Positions 1 to 9,250 of a DNA stretch of 64,000 nucleotides are shown piece after piece. Numbering within the stretch: the stretch's first letter is position 1; each line of letters starts with the position of its first letter. The notes beneath the pieces were generated by a model, which was given only the letters and a program-made list of their open reading frames with translations, searched no databases and had not been told where the DNA came from. A program made the position numbers and the translations under genes. Source of the stretch: Fibrobacterota bacterium (GTDB taxonomy: Bacteria; Fibrobacterota; Chitinivibrionia; Chitinivibrionales; Chitinispirillaceae); the NCBI GenBank assembly GCA_023436145.1, contig JAEZKP010000073.1, positions 1 through 64,000 of the forward strand, given 5' to 3'.

Positions 1-448
1 GGACATCGGAACCGGCGTATTGACTCAGATCCACAGTGCGCTGAGACCAGATTGTTGAGGTAGCTGAACTGGAAAACAGTTGAATCCAGTTGCTGGAATT
101 GTTAACCTGAATCTCTAAATAGATATAATCATAGCTGCTTTCGAGTTCATACCAATTGTAAAAGGAAAGACGAATCAACGGAGAGTTTGGCAATTTTACC
201 GATGGTGATGTCAAAATGTAATTTATACTGCTGCTATAGCTTCCATTTAATACAGTACCTGCACACCTGGTTCCATCTGCCAGAGGAAGAAGGTTGGTAA
301 GAGTTGGAGTGCCGAATTCCCATCCGCCACCACTTACTGTCCAGTTGTTTGTTGAATTCTCAAAATCTTCAGAGAAGTGGACGATCTGAGCGGAAACTAG
401 ACTGAATAGTATCCCAATCAAAAGAGGAAACTTGTGCACATTAAGCAT
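1..448 (-). CDS. Secreted surface protein, N-terminal part (cut by window edge)
   Basis: The reading frame is open from an ATG at 448 down to base 1, giving the first 149 residues of a longer protein. It begins with a clear signal peptide (MLNVHKFPLLIGILFSLVSA, cleavage probably before Gln21). The mature part has the look of a jelly-roll adhesion domain of the MAM / choice-of-anchor-J type: an early FSEDFENS motif, an NNWTVSGGGWEFG stretch, then LTSPSVKLPNSPLIRLSFYN and VDLSQYAGSDV. These proteins are exported and bind surfaces or polymers, or form accessory domains of secreted peptidases. The domain call is by pattern only, and the rest of the protein, which would reveal catalytic or anchoring modules, lies outside the window. 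Confidence 0.75.
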   Translation of the reverse strand, partial: MLNVHKFPLLIGILFSLVSAQIVHFSEDFENSTNNWTVSGGGWEFGTPTLTNLLPLADGTRCAGTVLNGSYSSSINYILTSPSVKLPNSPLIRLSFYNWYELESSYDYIYLEIQVNNSSNWIQLFSSSATSTIWSQRTVDLSQYAGSDV

Positions 449-578
449 TTGCAGTCCCTGCGTGTTGGTGAAGAAAGATTCCGGAAAACAAATATGGGCA
501 AAATCACAAATGCTGATATACCGGATTTCAGCAATTAATATGGGTAGTAATTTAAGGGATTTTTTTCGTTTTGGCAAC

Positions 579-606
579 AAAAAAGGTGTTTTTACACTCT
601 TTTTTT
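579..606 (-). terminator. Probable intrinsic terminator after the CDP-alcohol phosphatidyltransferase gene
   Basis: Read on the minus strand, an A-rich arm ending GAGTGT is followed by a 4-base loop, ACACC and six T residues. The stem is short and slightly bulged, with few G-C pairs. It lies about 80 bases past the stop codon at 689, and the T/A runs on both sides could let it act in both directions. Confidence 0.45.
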
Positions 607-688
607 AATTTTTGATCTTACTGAATAAAGCAGGCAGACAATTTAAACTGACTTGGAAGGGTAATCTGTAGCGGTTAGTTTTTTTCAG

Positions 689-1291
689 TCAGTTTTCCTG
701 TTGAATTTTTCTACTGTTGTCTGCAGCCTCAAAAATGCGCTGAACCACAGTAATCCAGGAAAAAAATGTGAGAGCAGATAGTATCCATACCATCGATGGT
801 GGGCCGGCCAGGAGTCCTATGGAGAGGATAATTACCCGTTCAGGGCGTTGAAGAATCCCACTCTTACAGGAGATGCCTGCACCTTCGCACCTGGCTTTTA
901 TATAGCTGACCATAACAGAACCGCATATACTGGCAAAGCACAGAATAACTCCCAGCTGATTGACCACCTCAGATTTAAGGAAATACATCAGTATTCCCAT
1001 AAGCAGGACCATTTCAGTGAGCCGGTCGCAGCTGGAGTCTAAAATTGCTCCAAAAACGGTTTTTTTATCCGATTCGCGTGCCAGCACCCCATCCAAACCA
1101 TCCATAAGTGCTCCAAATACCACCAGAATCAGAGCTGTAGTCCATTGTCCGGTACTGCAGAACCATCCTGCCGCAGTGAATAAGGCCAGGCCTAAAAGCG
1201 TTATATGGTTTGGCTGGATACCTGTATTACAAAGAAAGCGTGCTGCAGGACGTAAGACATTGTTGTAAAATGGTTTGAGCCCTTCTAACAT
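689..1291 (-). CDS. CDP-alcohol phosphatidyltransferase, PI-phosphate-synthase-like
   Basis: A 200-residue integral membrane enzyme that should transfer a phosphatidyl group from a CDP-lipid to an alcohol. The family signature DG-x2-AR-x8-G-x3-D-x3-D is intact: D67, G68, A71, R72, G81, D85 and D89. The distal part has SYIKARCEGAG and an RPER motif (about residues 128-151). These resemble the actinobacterial phosphatidylinositol-phosphate synthases and archaeal archaetidylinositol-phosphate synthases more than PgsA or PssA, so inositol-1-phosphate is the favoured acceptor (inference). Several hydrophobic helices are visible. The start is supported by an AAGGAA Shine-Dalgarno sequence just upstream. 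It lies downstream of the beta-barrel gene on the same strand. Confidence 0.8.
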   Translation of the reverse strand: MLEGLKPFYNNVLRPAARFLCNTGIQPNHITLLGLALFTAAGWFCSTGQWTTALILVVFGALMDGLDGVLARESDKKTVFGAILDSSCDRLTEMVLLMGILMYFLKSEVVNQLGVILCFASICGSVMVSYIKARCEGAGISCKSGILQRPERVIILSIGLLAGPPSMVWILSALTFFSWITVVQRIFEAADNSRKIQQEN

Positions 1292-1418
1292 TGGAGTTCC
1301 TTCTTGAGGCAGGTTTTTGTGGCATGTTCAAATATATATCGAAAAACCTGGGATAAACCAGTGCTTTAAACGATGGATGGATTCTGAATCGGTTCTGTCC
1401 TCTCCGGTATGGGGACTA

Positions 1419-3455
1419 TCACCTCTGTAAAAACCAGTTAAATCCCCATCTGAAGGTTATTCCTGGTGAATAGTATCCCGGAATATAAGCGAAGCGCCTG
1501 TTAAGAATATTATCTACTTTGTAAAAAAGTCTGAATGAACGGATATGAACGGTTGCTTCCAGGCCCAGGTTACAGATGGGGTTGTTCCAGTCTTGGAATC
1601 CGGCGAATGAAATTTGATCTCGTTCGCTCCAGTAATCAAATGTCAGTGCTGCATCTATATATTCCTGAGTGTTGACCGGGTGCGCCATAAAAGAGAGTGC
1701 ACTGTGGATTTTTAAAAATGGTCTTCTGTCAGAAATATTGATACTGGATTTCAGTGCAAAGCCATTCCATCTGCCTATTGATGGAGCTATTACAAATGAT
1801 GAAATTGGCTGTTGATAGGGAGCGATGCCGGAAGGCCAGGACTTATTTACTGTGGTTGAATCCGGACCATAGACCAGCTGATATCCCAAAAGCAGCTCGG
1901 CTTTATTCCATTTCCAGGTGGCTTGTGCTCCGGCTTTGTAATACGTGTCAAGTAGAACCTGATCAAACCAGAGGGAGTCGTAATTTATAATAAATGGGAT
2001 ATTGTCCAATTGAAAATAGATACTGTATCGCTGATTATCCTTTTGGACAGATGCACCGGCGTTCCAGACAGGTTGTGTTTCACTGGTATCATCCAATGAG
2101 AAATATGTCAGTCCTGCGCCTGCCCTGGCCAATCCCTTAAAATCCCATAGTTGGAAATGACGGCTGTAAAAAATCTCCGGACGGTGCATGTTGGATACGG
2201 TTTCTGATTTATCAAAAAGTGTGTATGCAGTCCGGTTTAAATTATAGTACAAACCCAGGGAATCTTTTTTTCGCATCTCAATTCCTGAACGCAATGCAAG
2301 ATTAAATTCGCGGTCTCTGGCATCCTGACGTCTGGGCAGAGTCTTATTTACATCTACCGAATCTCCAGTGATCCGGACTGTAGGTTCTTCTCTGAACATC
2401 CCCTCAAAATCAAGGAAGATGCGTTCATTGATTTTCCAGGATGTACCGGTATTGAGCTCAAAAGGATATCTTTTATAGAGAGCATGATTCAGTTTCTCTC
2501 TGGATTGAACCGGCTTGTTATTACTTATCTCATGATTGAGATCACCGTATGTAATTTTCAAATTCAGTTGAGACTGATTCTGGCCAGTCCATGAGAAGGC
2601 TGCACCTGCCAGAAATTCATCTGTCAAAGGATTATACCCCTTGTCGGCTACTGAAGCTGTGTCGCCTATGGTACCATAGAAGGAGCGTATGTCTGCAGAA
2701 TGGGAAAAAAGGCCACCTTTGAAATAACGATAATTTGTAAATGCATTTACGACAAGGTTTCTTGAAATGGGGCGTGAAACATTTACCAGAAGTAGTTGTT
2801 CATCAAAAACTCCATTTTCCCAGTAAATAAGTGCTTCCGGGGAAACAATTCTGCCGGGATTGTAATGGTAGCGAACAGTGCCAAAGTCATTAAAATGAAT
2901 ATCTGAAACATCTGCTACTGAAACCTGATCAGTTCCCCTGATTGTACTGTTATTGCGGCTATAAAGCAGATTGCCGGTATGGATCTTGTTAACAGGTGCA
3001 ACTGCCCCGTAAAGCATGAAACGGTTCAGGGATGTAGAGATGCCATAGCGTGCACTGGTGACCAGGGGATGAGACCGGAGTGCTTCTGACGGGGTGGTGC
3101 CATCGGATAAAAAAAGTATGGATGAGTTGATCTTAAAAGGGTCATATAGAATTTGATCTATGTTTTGATGATAATGCTCAGTCGAGCGTTTCTTTTCCCG
3201 GTCCAATAGTGTAATTCGCAGCTGATCTCTGTTAATCGAATCTGAAAATGCGCTGTCTATCGGTGGTGCTGATGTGAGGTCTTGTGTTTTTTGGTACAAA
3301 GGTGCTGGTTCTACTGAATCCCTACTGATTGCAGACGAGTCTTTGGGGAAACTGGCAATTGTTGAGTCATCAAATGTGTGAGAATCTGTACCAAAGCATT
3401 GGTTTGATATCCATAATACCGAAAAAAATAAGATAAGCATCGCTGTGATTTTCAT
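1419..3455 (-). CDS. Outer-membrane beta-barrel protein (TonB-receptor-like barrel, no plug seen)
   Basis: 678 residues with a signal peptide (MKITAMLILFFSVLWISNQCFG). A Ser/Asp-rich linker follows, then a long stretch of alternating aromatic and polar strands typical of large outer-membrane barrels. The C-terminus (about residues 645-678) has the NILNRRFAYIPGYYSPG pattern and ends in FNWFLQR. This closely resembles the last strands of TonB-dependent receptors, whose final residue is normally aromatic; here two residues follow the final Phe-Leu. I see no clear plug domain or TonB box, so it may be a plug-less porin-like relative. The substrate is unknown. It is transcribed toward the CDP-alcohol transferase and divergently from the TPR lipoprotein at 3665. 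Confidence 0.6.
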   Translation of the reverse strand: MKITAMLILFFSVLWISNQCFGTDSHTFDDSTIASFPKDSSAISRDSVEPAPLYQKTQDLTSAPPIDSAFSDSINRDQLRITLLDREKKRSTEHYHQNIDQILYDPFKINSSILFLSDGTTPSEALRSHPLVTSARYGISTSLNRFMLYGAVAPVNKIHTGNLLYSRNNSTIRGTDQVSVADVSDIHFNDFGTVRYHYNPGRIVSPEALIYWENGVFDEQLLLVNVSRPISRNLVVNAFTNYRYFKGGLFSHSADIRSFYGTIGDTASVADKGYNPLTDEFLAGAAFSWTGQNQSQLNLKITYGDLNHEISNNKPVQSREKLNHALYKRYPFELNTGTSWKINERIFLDFEGMFREEPTVRITGDSVDVNKTLPRRQDARDREFNLALRSGIEMRKKDSLGLYYNLNRTAYTLFDKSETVSNMHRPEIFYSRHFQLWDFKGLARAGAGLTYFSLDDTSETQPVWNAGASVQKDNQRYSIYFQLDNIPFIINYDSLWFDQVLLDTYYKAGAQATWKWNKAELLLGYQLVYGPDSTTVNKSWPSGIAPYQQPISSFVIAPSIGRWNGFALKSSINISDRRPFLKIHSALSFMAHPVNTQEYIDAALTFDYWSERDQISFAGFQDWNNPICNLGLEATVHIRSFRLFYKVDNILNRRFAYIPGYYSPGITFRWGFNWFLQR

Positions 3456-3664
3456 GGCACTTAAAAATACTTAGTTTAAAGTCAGATTGTTAGACCTAAG
3501 TTCATTAAAGTTTATAGAAATAAAAATATACACTGGTTCTTGTTTACTCTCTGAAGGGGTAAAATTTATTCTGCTCAGATAACCGGATGTATTTTATACC
3601 ATTATCATCTGCTGGAATTGAAACAAAAATACTGAATACCTTATTACAATGGGTTGCCTAAAAA

Positions 3665-5596
3665 ATGTACAGATTTTCTAAATGGCTAATTTTTCCGGTT
3701 TTGATGCTGATGCAGTGTACTGCTTACCTTAATACTTTTTATAACGCAGAAATCACTTTTAGGGAAGCCAATGAAGCGCATCACAAAATCATGCGTAATT
3801 ATCCGGACAGCCTGGTGCCACCTACCACCGAAATTGCAACTAAATATGAGAGGGCTATAGAGAAATCTATAAAAGTATTGGAAACCTACAACAAAAAGAA
3901 GAAGTGGCATGATGATGCCTTATTTTTGATGGCCAGAGCTTATTATTATAAAAAGGATATGACTAAGGCCATTCGCCGATTTAATGAATTACAGAAGGAT
4001 TTTCCCACCAGTCCTTTTATCCCTGAATCTTTTCTTTATATAGCTAAAGCATATATAGAGGATGAGAATCTCTACAAAGCAGAAGAGGTTATAGAGATCA
4101 TTCTGAAAAAATATCCTTTTCTGGATAAGCAGCAGGAAGTGAGTCTTCTTCTGGTGGAGATTGCTGTGAAGCGGGGAGGTAATTCTCAGGCAATTCTATT
4201 ACTGGAAAAAGCATATAAAGCAGCCAAATCAGACGATAAAAAAATGGATCTGATTTTGAGGCTTTCAGAACTCTATATCGAAATGAAGCAGTATTCATCA
4301 GCCATTTTGTTATTGGAAAAAACACCCAGGAATAAAGATTTTCCTGAACATTCCTATCGTATGGATGGAGCTCTTTTAGACTGTTATATGGAAATCGATT
4401 CTTTACATAAGGCGCTTGCCTATTCTGATATAATGAAATCCAGGAAGGCTTATGAAAACCATAAGGATGAGATTCTCTTTAAGAAAGGGATAATATTATC
4501 TCGTTTGGGACGGTACGATGAAGCGATTTCGGTTTTCAAAGCTATTACCATTAATCTTGACAGTAGTTCAGTTGGTTCAGACACCAGTAAGATACGGGCT
4601 CGGGCATTGTATGAATTAGCCATTCTTTTTCAGAAGAAAAAAAACGATATGGAAAATTCCGATAAATATTATGTTTTATCTTCGCTTTCCAGTGATACTC
4701 TTATTCGCAATATTTCCAAAAAGCGTCTTTCTGCACTTGAGAAACTGGACAGCCTTCGTAAGGGCAATGATAGTCTTTATGGGCCTTGGGATTCCAGAAA
4801 CTACAAAATAGCAGAGATCTTTAAATATGAACTTGATGTGCCTGATTCAGCCTATTATTATTATTTAGAGCTCGCCAAAAATAGTTCTGCAGATAGTGGA
4901 ATAGTATCCAGAGCTTTAAGTGCAGCGGCATTTTTAGCGCGTGATCAATTAAAGGACACCCTTAAATCGGACAGCCTTTTTAAGTTGTTAATCTCCAGAT
5001 TCCCTGCCACCGAACTGGCCAAGGATGCCCAAAAACAGCTGGGATTTAAAATTATTACTAAAACAAAGCAGGATTCCGCATACGATGCTTTTCGCAGTGC
5101 CGAAGACCTGCTTTATAAGAAAAAGGATGTAAAAGGAGCGGTCCAGGCTTATTATAATGTGTATAAAAAATATCCCGATCTTCCCATTGCACCTAAGAGT
5201 TTGTTTGTAGCTGCATGGCTTACCGATGATCAGCTGGAAAAAAATCGGACTGCAAAAATGCTCTATGAAAAATTATGTGAAAAATACCCCGAATCAGAAT
5301 ATTGTACGGGCCTGGCTGAGCATAAAATCAAAATTGTAATGGATACATTAAAAGCTTTGGAGGCTCGTCAGAAAATTGAGGAAAAACCCAAAAAGGAATC
5401 CAGAACAAGAGGTGGAAAAATAGCTGCCGATTCATCAGTTGTGAAAAAGCCGGACGGCATCACCAGTGAGAGCAGCCCGGAAAGTGATGATTCGCTTTCA
5501 ATAGATGAAACCGGAGGTGAAACGGCTAAACCAGAGATTATACCACCAGATTCTTCTTTATCTATGCCAACTCAGAAAGATTCGACAAATCAATAA
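3665..5596 (+). CDS. TPR-repeat lipoprotein
   Basis: 643 residues. The N-terminus is a hydrophobic signal followed by Cys18 (LMQC-TAYLNTFYNAE). The Gln before the Cys is not ideal for a lipobox, but the following NTFYNAE-x-FREA pattern is typical of outer-membrane TPR lipoproteins in Fibrobacterota- and Bacteroidota-like bacteria. Most of residues 60-560 consist of degenerate TPR helices, for example WHDDALFLMARAYYYKKD with KAIRRFNELQKDFP. This architecture is used as a protein-binding scaffold in envelope assembly, gliding or cell-division complexes. The C-terminal 80 residues are low-complexity and charged (Ser, Pro, Asp, Lys). The partner is unknown. It has its own upstream region of about 200 bases shared with the divergent barrel gene. 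Confidence 0.7.
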   Translation: MYRFSKWLIFPVLMLMQCTAYLNTFYNAEITFREANEAHHKIMRNYPDSLVPPTTEIATKYERAIEKSIKVLETYNKKKKWHDDALFLMARAYYYKKDMTKAIRRFNELQKDFPTSPFIPESFLYIAKAYIEDENLYKAEEVIEIILKKYPFLDKQQEVSLLLVEIAVKRGGNSQAILLLEKAYKAAKSDDKKMDLILRLSELYIEMKQYSSAILLLEKTPRNKDFPEHSYRMDGALLDCYMEIDSLHKALAYSDIMKSRKAYENHKDEILFKKGIILSRLGRYDEAISVFKAITINLDSSSVGSDTSKIRARALYELAILFQKKKNDMENSDKYYVLSSLSSDTLIRNISKKRLSALEKLDSLRKGNDSLYGPWDSRNYKIAEIFKYELDVPDSAYYYYLELAKNSSADSGIVSRALSAAAFLARDQLKDTLKSDSLFKLLISRFPATELAKDAQKQLGFKIITKTKQDSAYDAFRSAEDLLYKKKDVKGAVQAYYNVYKKYPDLPIAPKSLFVAAWLTDDQLEKNRTAKMLYEKLCEKYPESEYCTGLAEHKIKIVMDTLKALEARQKIEEKPKKESRTRGGKIAADSSVVKKPDGITSESSPESDDSLSIDETGGETAKPEIIPPDSSLSMPTQKDSTNQ

Positions 5597-5729
5597 GTAA
5601 CTGTCAGAAAATACTGTGATACCGGTGTTTTTAGCTTGAATCTATTCTGGTGTATTTTATTCGTTTTAAAAGACCGAAAGAAAACATGAGCGCATTTTTC
5701 CTCTATAAACGTCTATCCAACAGGATTGC

Positions 5730-6236
5730 ATGAAAACAAAAGAATACGAAATGGAAATCAAATCGCTATATGAACGGTATGCATCCATGGTACACAGGCG
5801 TTGCAGATCCTTTCTGAAAACCGAAGAGGATGCCTGGGATGCTACACAGGAGGTTTTTATGAAGCTGCTTGATGCTTTACCTAAAATCAATAAAAAAGAA
5901 TCGATATACTCTTGGCTTCTTAGTACCAGTACCAATCATTGCATCTCAATACTACGAAAAAAAAAGCATGTTTCTTTTGATGAACAGATTCACTCTTCGG
6001 AGTTGAAACTGCTTCCTCAGGAAAAAAGGGCGGTTATGGACGAAATATTCCGTTATTTTTTGAAAAACTGGGATAGAAAAGTACAGGAAGTTGTCATTTA
6101 CACTTATTTTGATGGGTATAAACAGGAAGAGATCTCCAAAATTACCGGAATGGGTGAATCAACTATACGAAGGCATCTGACCAATTTTAAACGTCACTGC
6201 TCGCAGGTGGGAATTCCAATGGGGGATTTATTATGA
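5730..6236 (+). CDS. ECF-family RNA polymerase sigma factor
   Basis: A 168-residue extracytoplasmic-function sigma factor. Region 2 is visible at about residues 10-75: RYASMVHRRCRSFL, then DATQEVFMKLL and IYSWLLSTSTNHCISILR. Region 4 is at about 105-160, where YFDGYKQEEISKITGMGESTIRRHL forms the helix-turn-helix that binds the -35 element. It overlaps the next gene, a zinc-finger anti-sigma candidate, by ATGA (6233-6236), the usual coupling of a sigma factor with its inhibitor. It should direct transcription of the caspase-barrel operon that follows and probably its own gene (inference); I could not identify the target promoter by eye. Confidence 0.88.
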   Translation: MKTKEYEMEIKSLYERYASMVHRRCRSFLKTEEDAWDATQEVFMKLLDALPKINKKESIYSWLLSTSTNHCISILRKKKHVSFDEQIHSSELKLLPQEKRAVMDEIFRYFLKNWDRKVQEVVIYTYFDGYKQEEISKITGMGESTIRRHLTNFKRHCSQVGIPMGDLL

Positions 6237-7024
6237 AACACTGTGAACCCTTAAAGCTGGATATTGAGCTGTATTTTACCGGTGAGCTGGGTAAAAAAGA
6301 ATCTTCAACACTCGAAAACCATCTGAAGGAATGCACTGTCTGTCATGATTATCTCCAGTCACTGCGCAGGGAAAGAAATGAATTTCTGGCCGACCATCCC
6401 TTTTCCGCTTTCAATTACGAAAAGGCAATAAATCTTTCAGTACCCTGGTATCAGGAGCTCTTTGATATTCTGGCCAGACCAGCCTTAATCCCGGTCTATG
6501 GTTTACTACTAATTATCAGTGTGTCTGTCCCTGTTTTCTTCTTTGGAAATGGGGTGCAGGCTGTCGATGAAATCAGGTTTAAAGGAGCTGCCAGGTTGAC
6601 TTTTCTCTATCAGCGGGATGGTGTGATTCATGAAGGAGACAGGAAGAAGTTATACCGGGCTGGCGATCATATTCAAATTCTTTATAATTCTTCACAAGAA
6701 CAATACGTTGCTTTACTGAGTATCGACTCCAGAGGACAGCTTTCATTTTATCACCCCGAACAGTCTTCCAGCCTGTGTACTGTTAAATCTGCTGCCGGAA
6801 CAGGATTAACATTTCCCGGCAGTATCATATTAGATGACTCGGAAGGCGGTGAGCTGGTAATATTGTTATTTTCCGGAGAACCTTTGCCTGTGGAAGCTGT
6901 AAGACAATGGATTTCTGCATTGTATAGTAAACACCAGGTTATAACTGAACTGGAACAGGTGGTTAGTAAGAAGAAATTAAAACAGGTATCTCAGGTTTCG
7001 ACATTACTTTTACGCAAGGAGTAA
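6233..7024 (+). CDS. Membrane anti-sigma factor with zf-HC2 finger and DUF4384-like domain
   Basis: 263 residues. The N-terminus carries the anti-sigma zinc-finger pattern H30-x3-C34-x2-C37 (NHLKECTVC), which in this family clamps ECF sigma factors. A single hydrophobic segment near residues 80-105 (LIPVYGLLLIISVSVPVFFFG) places the remainder outside the cytoplasm. That part (about 115-225) resembles DUF4384: a jelly-roll-like stretch with GDHIQILYNSSQEQYVALLSID and an FYHPEQ end. DUF4384 domains commonly occur together with caspase-fold proteases, which fits the next gene. It overlaps the sigma gene by 4 bases and the caspase gene by 1 base (TAATG at 7022-7026), so the three are translationally coupled. 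It probably senses an envelope signal and releases the sigma factor. Confidence 0.78.
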   Translation: MKHCEPLKLDIELYFTGELGKKESSTLENHLKECTVCHDYLQSLRRERNEFLADHPFSAFNYEKAINLSVPWYQELFDILARPALIPVYGLLLIISVSVPVFFFGNGVQAVDEIRFKGAARLTFLYQRDGVIHEGDRKKLYRAGDHIQILYNSSQEQYVALLSIDSRGQLSFYHPEQSSSLCTVKSAAGTGLTFPGSIILDDSEGGELVILLFSGEPLPVEAVRQWISALYSKHQVITELEQVVSKKKLKQVSQVSTLLLRKE

Positions 7025-8568
7025 TGCGGATGATACGAATCATAATACTTTTACTTCTGCTTTCTCTTTCAGAAAATACTCTGGCAAACCGGTATGCAGT
7101 AATCGTAGGGCAAAATAACGGGGGAAAACAATATAAGCCCTTGAGGTATGCTGAGGATGATGCCAGGAGATTTTCTGATCTGCTCATCGAGATAGGGGGA
7201 TTCGGACGCGATCATGTCATTTCTCTTTTGGGCACTGATAGTCTGGAAATCTATTCTGCTCTCAAAAAAACTGCTGAAAAACTGATTCGGAATAAAGAGG
7301 AAACAGAGGGGCTTTTTCTTTTTTATTATTCCGGTCATGCCGATGAAACCAGTATACTTTTAGGAAAAAGCAGCTACTCTTTTGAGGCGTTGCAAAAGGA
7401 GATAAGCAATTTTCCCTCTGGGATACGGATAGCCGTATTTGATGCCTGTCAGAGCGGAGTGGTTACTTCCTTTAAAGGGGGAAACCGTGCAGATCCCTTT
7501 TATTTTCAGAATCAGCCGCAGGTGAAAGGACAGGTAATAATTGCTTCCTCTGCTGCAAACGAAAGGGCTCAGGAATCAGATGCTCTGAAGGGCTCGGTTT
7601 TCTCTTTTCACTGGTTAAACGGGCTGCGGGGAAGTGCGGACTTGTCTGCTGATCGAAAGATAACTTTGAATGAAGTGTATCAGTATGCCTACCGTAAAAC
7701 AGTGGAGACCAGTGCTTTGACTTCAGGAGAAATACAGCATCCGGTTTACCGTTTTTCCATACAGGGGCAGGGAGATATCATGCTGACCAACCTGGAGCAG
7801 GCAACCGGAGGGATTATAATTGACAAATCCTGTATCGGAAAATTTCTGGTTCTCAGTGAAAACTACCTGGATGTATTTGCAGACTTTTACAAGGATAAAA
7901 CCACAGAGCAATTCATTTCACTGGCGCCAGGCCGATATACCATAATCAATGCACAGGGACGGGATATAGGAACTTATCAGTTGTCGATTGGCAAGAACCG
8001 TAAAAAACTGGTTCGAAGATCCGATTTTGAGCCTGCAACTCTGGTTCAAAGCCGATTAAAGGGAATTTCCAATAACAGCCCACAGATGGTGGAACAAACC
8101 ATGGAGCCACTTTCTAAATTTAGCCTGGCGGTTGGCACCGGTATCATGATGGATAAGATGGGTGAGGACCATGACTGGAAAAGAGACTTAATGCTTAACC
8201 TGGGTGGTGTTTACCGGGTTAATCAGCAGATCGATTTTTTGATGGAGCTTTCCGGACTTGTGGATAAAAAAAATATCAGTGCACAGACCGGAATCGATTA
8301 TGTGTTTGATTTGGAGAAAGGTCGGATTAGCCTTGGGGGTAATGCAGGACTGGAATTTTACGGTTCAAAAAAGTATAATACGCTTAATAAGTTGAGCCCA
8401 TCTCTTTCGGCTAAGGTAGCTTTTACAGCTGATATAAATGAGCGCATTCACTTTCAGCTGTATGTTCCCTATACAGCAGTATTTAACAGGTATACAGTGC
8501 ATCGGGTTGGTATCGGGTTAAGGTTTCTTTTTTCGGGTCGTTACAAAGATGTTCTGGTCATAAAATGA
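7024..8568 (+). CDS. Caspase-fold (peptidase C14) protein with C-terminal outer-membrane beta-barrel
   Basis: 514 residues. A signal peptide (to about Ala21) is followed by a caspase domain starting RYAVIVGQNNG. The catalytic dyad is present: His105 in FYYSGHAD and Cys142 in DACQSG. Predicted export means this metacaspase-like protease acts outside the cytoplasm. Residues about 230-345 form a linker (ITLNEVYQYAYRKT, then a beta-rich part). Residues about 360-514 look like a small beta-barrel that ends FLFSGRYKDVLVIK. That tail is clearly similar to the end of the neighbouring 185-residue barrel protein (FSGRFKNV). An ATG two codons downstream (7030) is an alternative start. It is the last of three coupled genes with sigma and anti-sigma. 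The substrate is unknown. Confidence 0.78.
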   Translation: MRMIRIIILLLLLSLSENTLANRYAVIVGQNNGGKQYKPLRYAEDDARRFSDLLIEIGGFGRDHVISLLGTDSLEIYSALKKTAEKLIRNKEETEGLFLFYYSGHADETSILLGKSSYSFEALQKEISNFPSGIRIAVFDACQSGVVTSFKGGNRADPFYFQNQPQVKGQVIIASSAANERAQESDALKGSVFSFHWLNGLRGSADLSADRKITLNEVYQYAYRKTVETSALTSGEIQHPVYRFSIQGQGDIMLTNLEQATGGIIIDKSCIGKFLVLSENYLDVFADFYKDKTTEQFISLAPGRYTIINAQGRDIGTYQLSIGKNRKKLVRRSDFEPATLVQSRLKGISNNSPQMVEQTMEPLSKFSLAVGTGIMMDKMGEDHDWKRDLMLNLGGVYRVNQQIDFLMELSGLVDKKNISAQTGIDYVFDLEKGRISLGGNAGLEFYGSKKYNTLNKLSPSLSAKVAFTADINERIHFQLYVPYTAVFNRYTVHRVGIGLRFLFSGRYKDVLVIK

Positions 8569-8654
8569 GCTGAGCGGTTTTTATTTTCTGATGCGTCTAT
8601 ATGATGAGATCTCAAGAAAAAAAACACACACAAGGAAAAAGATGAGGTGGACTT

Positions 8655-9212
8655 ATGAATAAAATTTTAGCAGTTACACTGGTAATGGTTTTTTCCGGAC
8701 TGGTATCGGCTGAGGATTCATCTGAGAAGAATGTTGCCAATACACCGTTGAAGATCTATAGTGGTGGTTTGAGTTTAGGTTCTTCGATGGCCATTAATGA
8801 GGAACTTAAAAGTGAATCAGAACGGTTTCTGTCAGTTTCTCTGATAAATTCTGTTTATCTTCGGGACCATATCAATCTGTTCTTCGATTTGAGCTGGTTT
8901 GCTCCGGGGCTAAATTTCGCTTCTTATCTGGGATTTGACTTTTTTATGACTAAAAGTGGTTTCAGACCTTTCGTGGGAATGGGAGTAGGGGTGCAGTATT
9001 ACGATAAAGGGGGACCGACAGGTGAGGATGTTGGCCCATCAGGAACTGTTCATGCAGGTTTTCTGCTTGATGTAACCGATAGAGTACAGTTGAGATTCCG
9101 GGTTCCCTATTATGTGGTTGCCAACCACAGCAGGGATCATGCTGCAGGCTTTGAAATTGGAATCTTGTTCTCCGGAAGATTCAAAAACGTAAAAAAGTTG
9201 AATTATAACTGA
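8655..9212 (+). CDS. Small outer-membrane beta-barrel protein
   Basis: 185 residues with a signal peptide (cleaved near SGLVSA-ED). The mature protein has alternating hydrophobic strands (INLFFDLSWFAPGLNFASYLGFDFFM, shown here only as a pattern of aromatic-rich strands) and a turn with GMGVGVQYYDKGGPTG. It ends FEIGILFSGRFKNVKKLNYN. The C-terminal half is paralogous to the barrel of the preceding caspase protein, sharing a VPY strand and the FSGR-[FY]-K-[ND]-V terminus. It follows that operon by 86 bases and may be part of the same regulon. A GGTGG-containing Shine-Dalgarno lies just before the ATG. No enzymatic motif is visible; a structural or binding role is most likely. Confidence 0.65.
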   Translation: MNKILAVTLVMVFSGLVSAEDSSEKNVANTPLKIYSGGLSLGSSMAINEELKSESERFLSVSLINSVYLRDHINLFFDLSWFAPGLNFASYLGFDFFMTKSGFRPFVGMGVGVQYYDKGGPTGEDVGPSGTVHAGFLLDVTDRVQLRFRVPYYVVANHSRDHAAGFEIGILFSGRFKNVKKLNYN

Positions 9213-9250
9213 ACAGAATCGATTTTTCACGATCAACCTGGAGTTGAATT

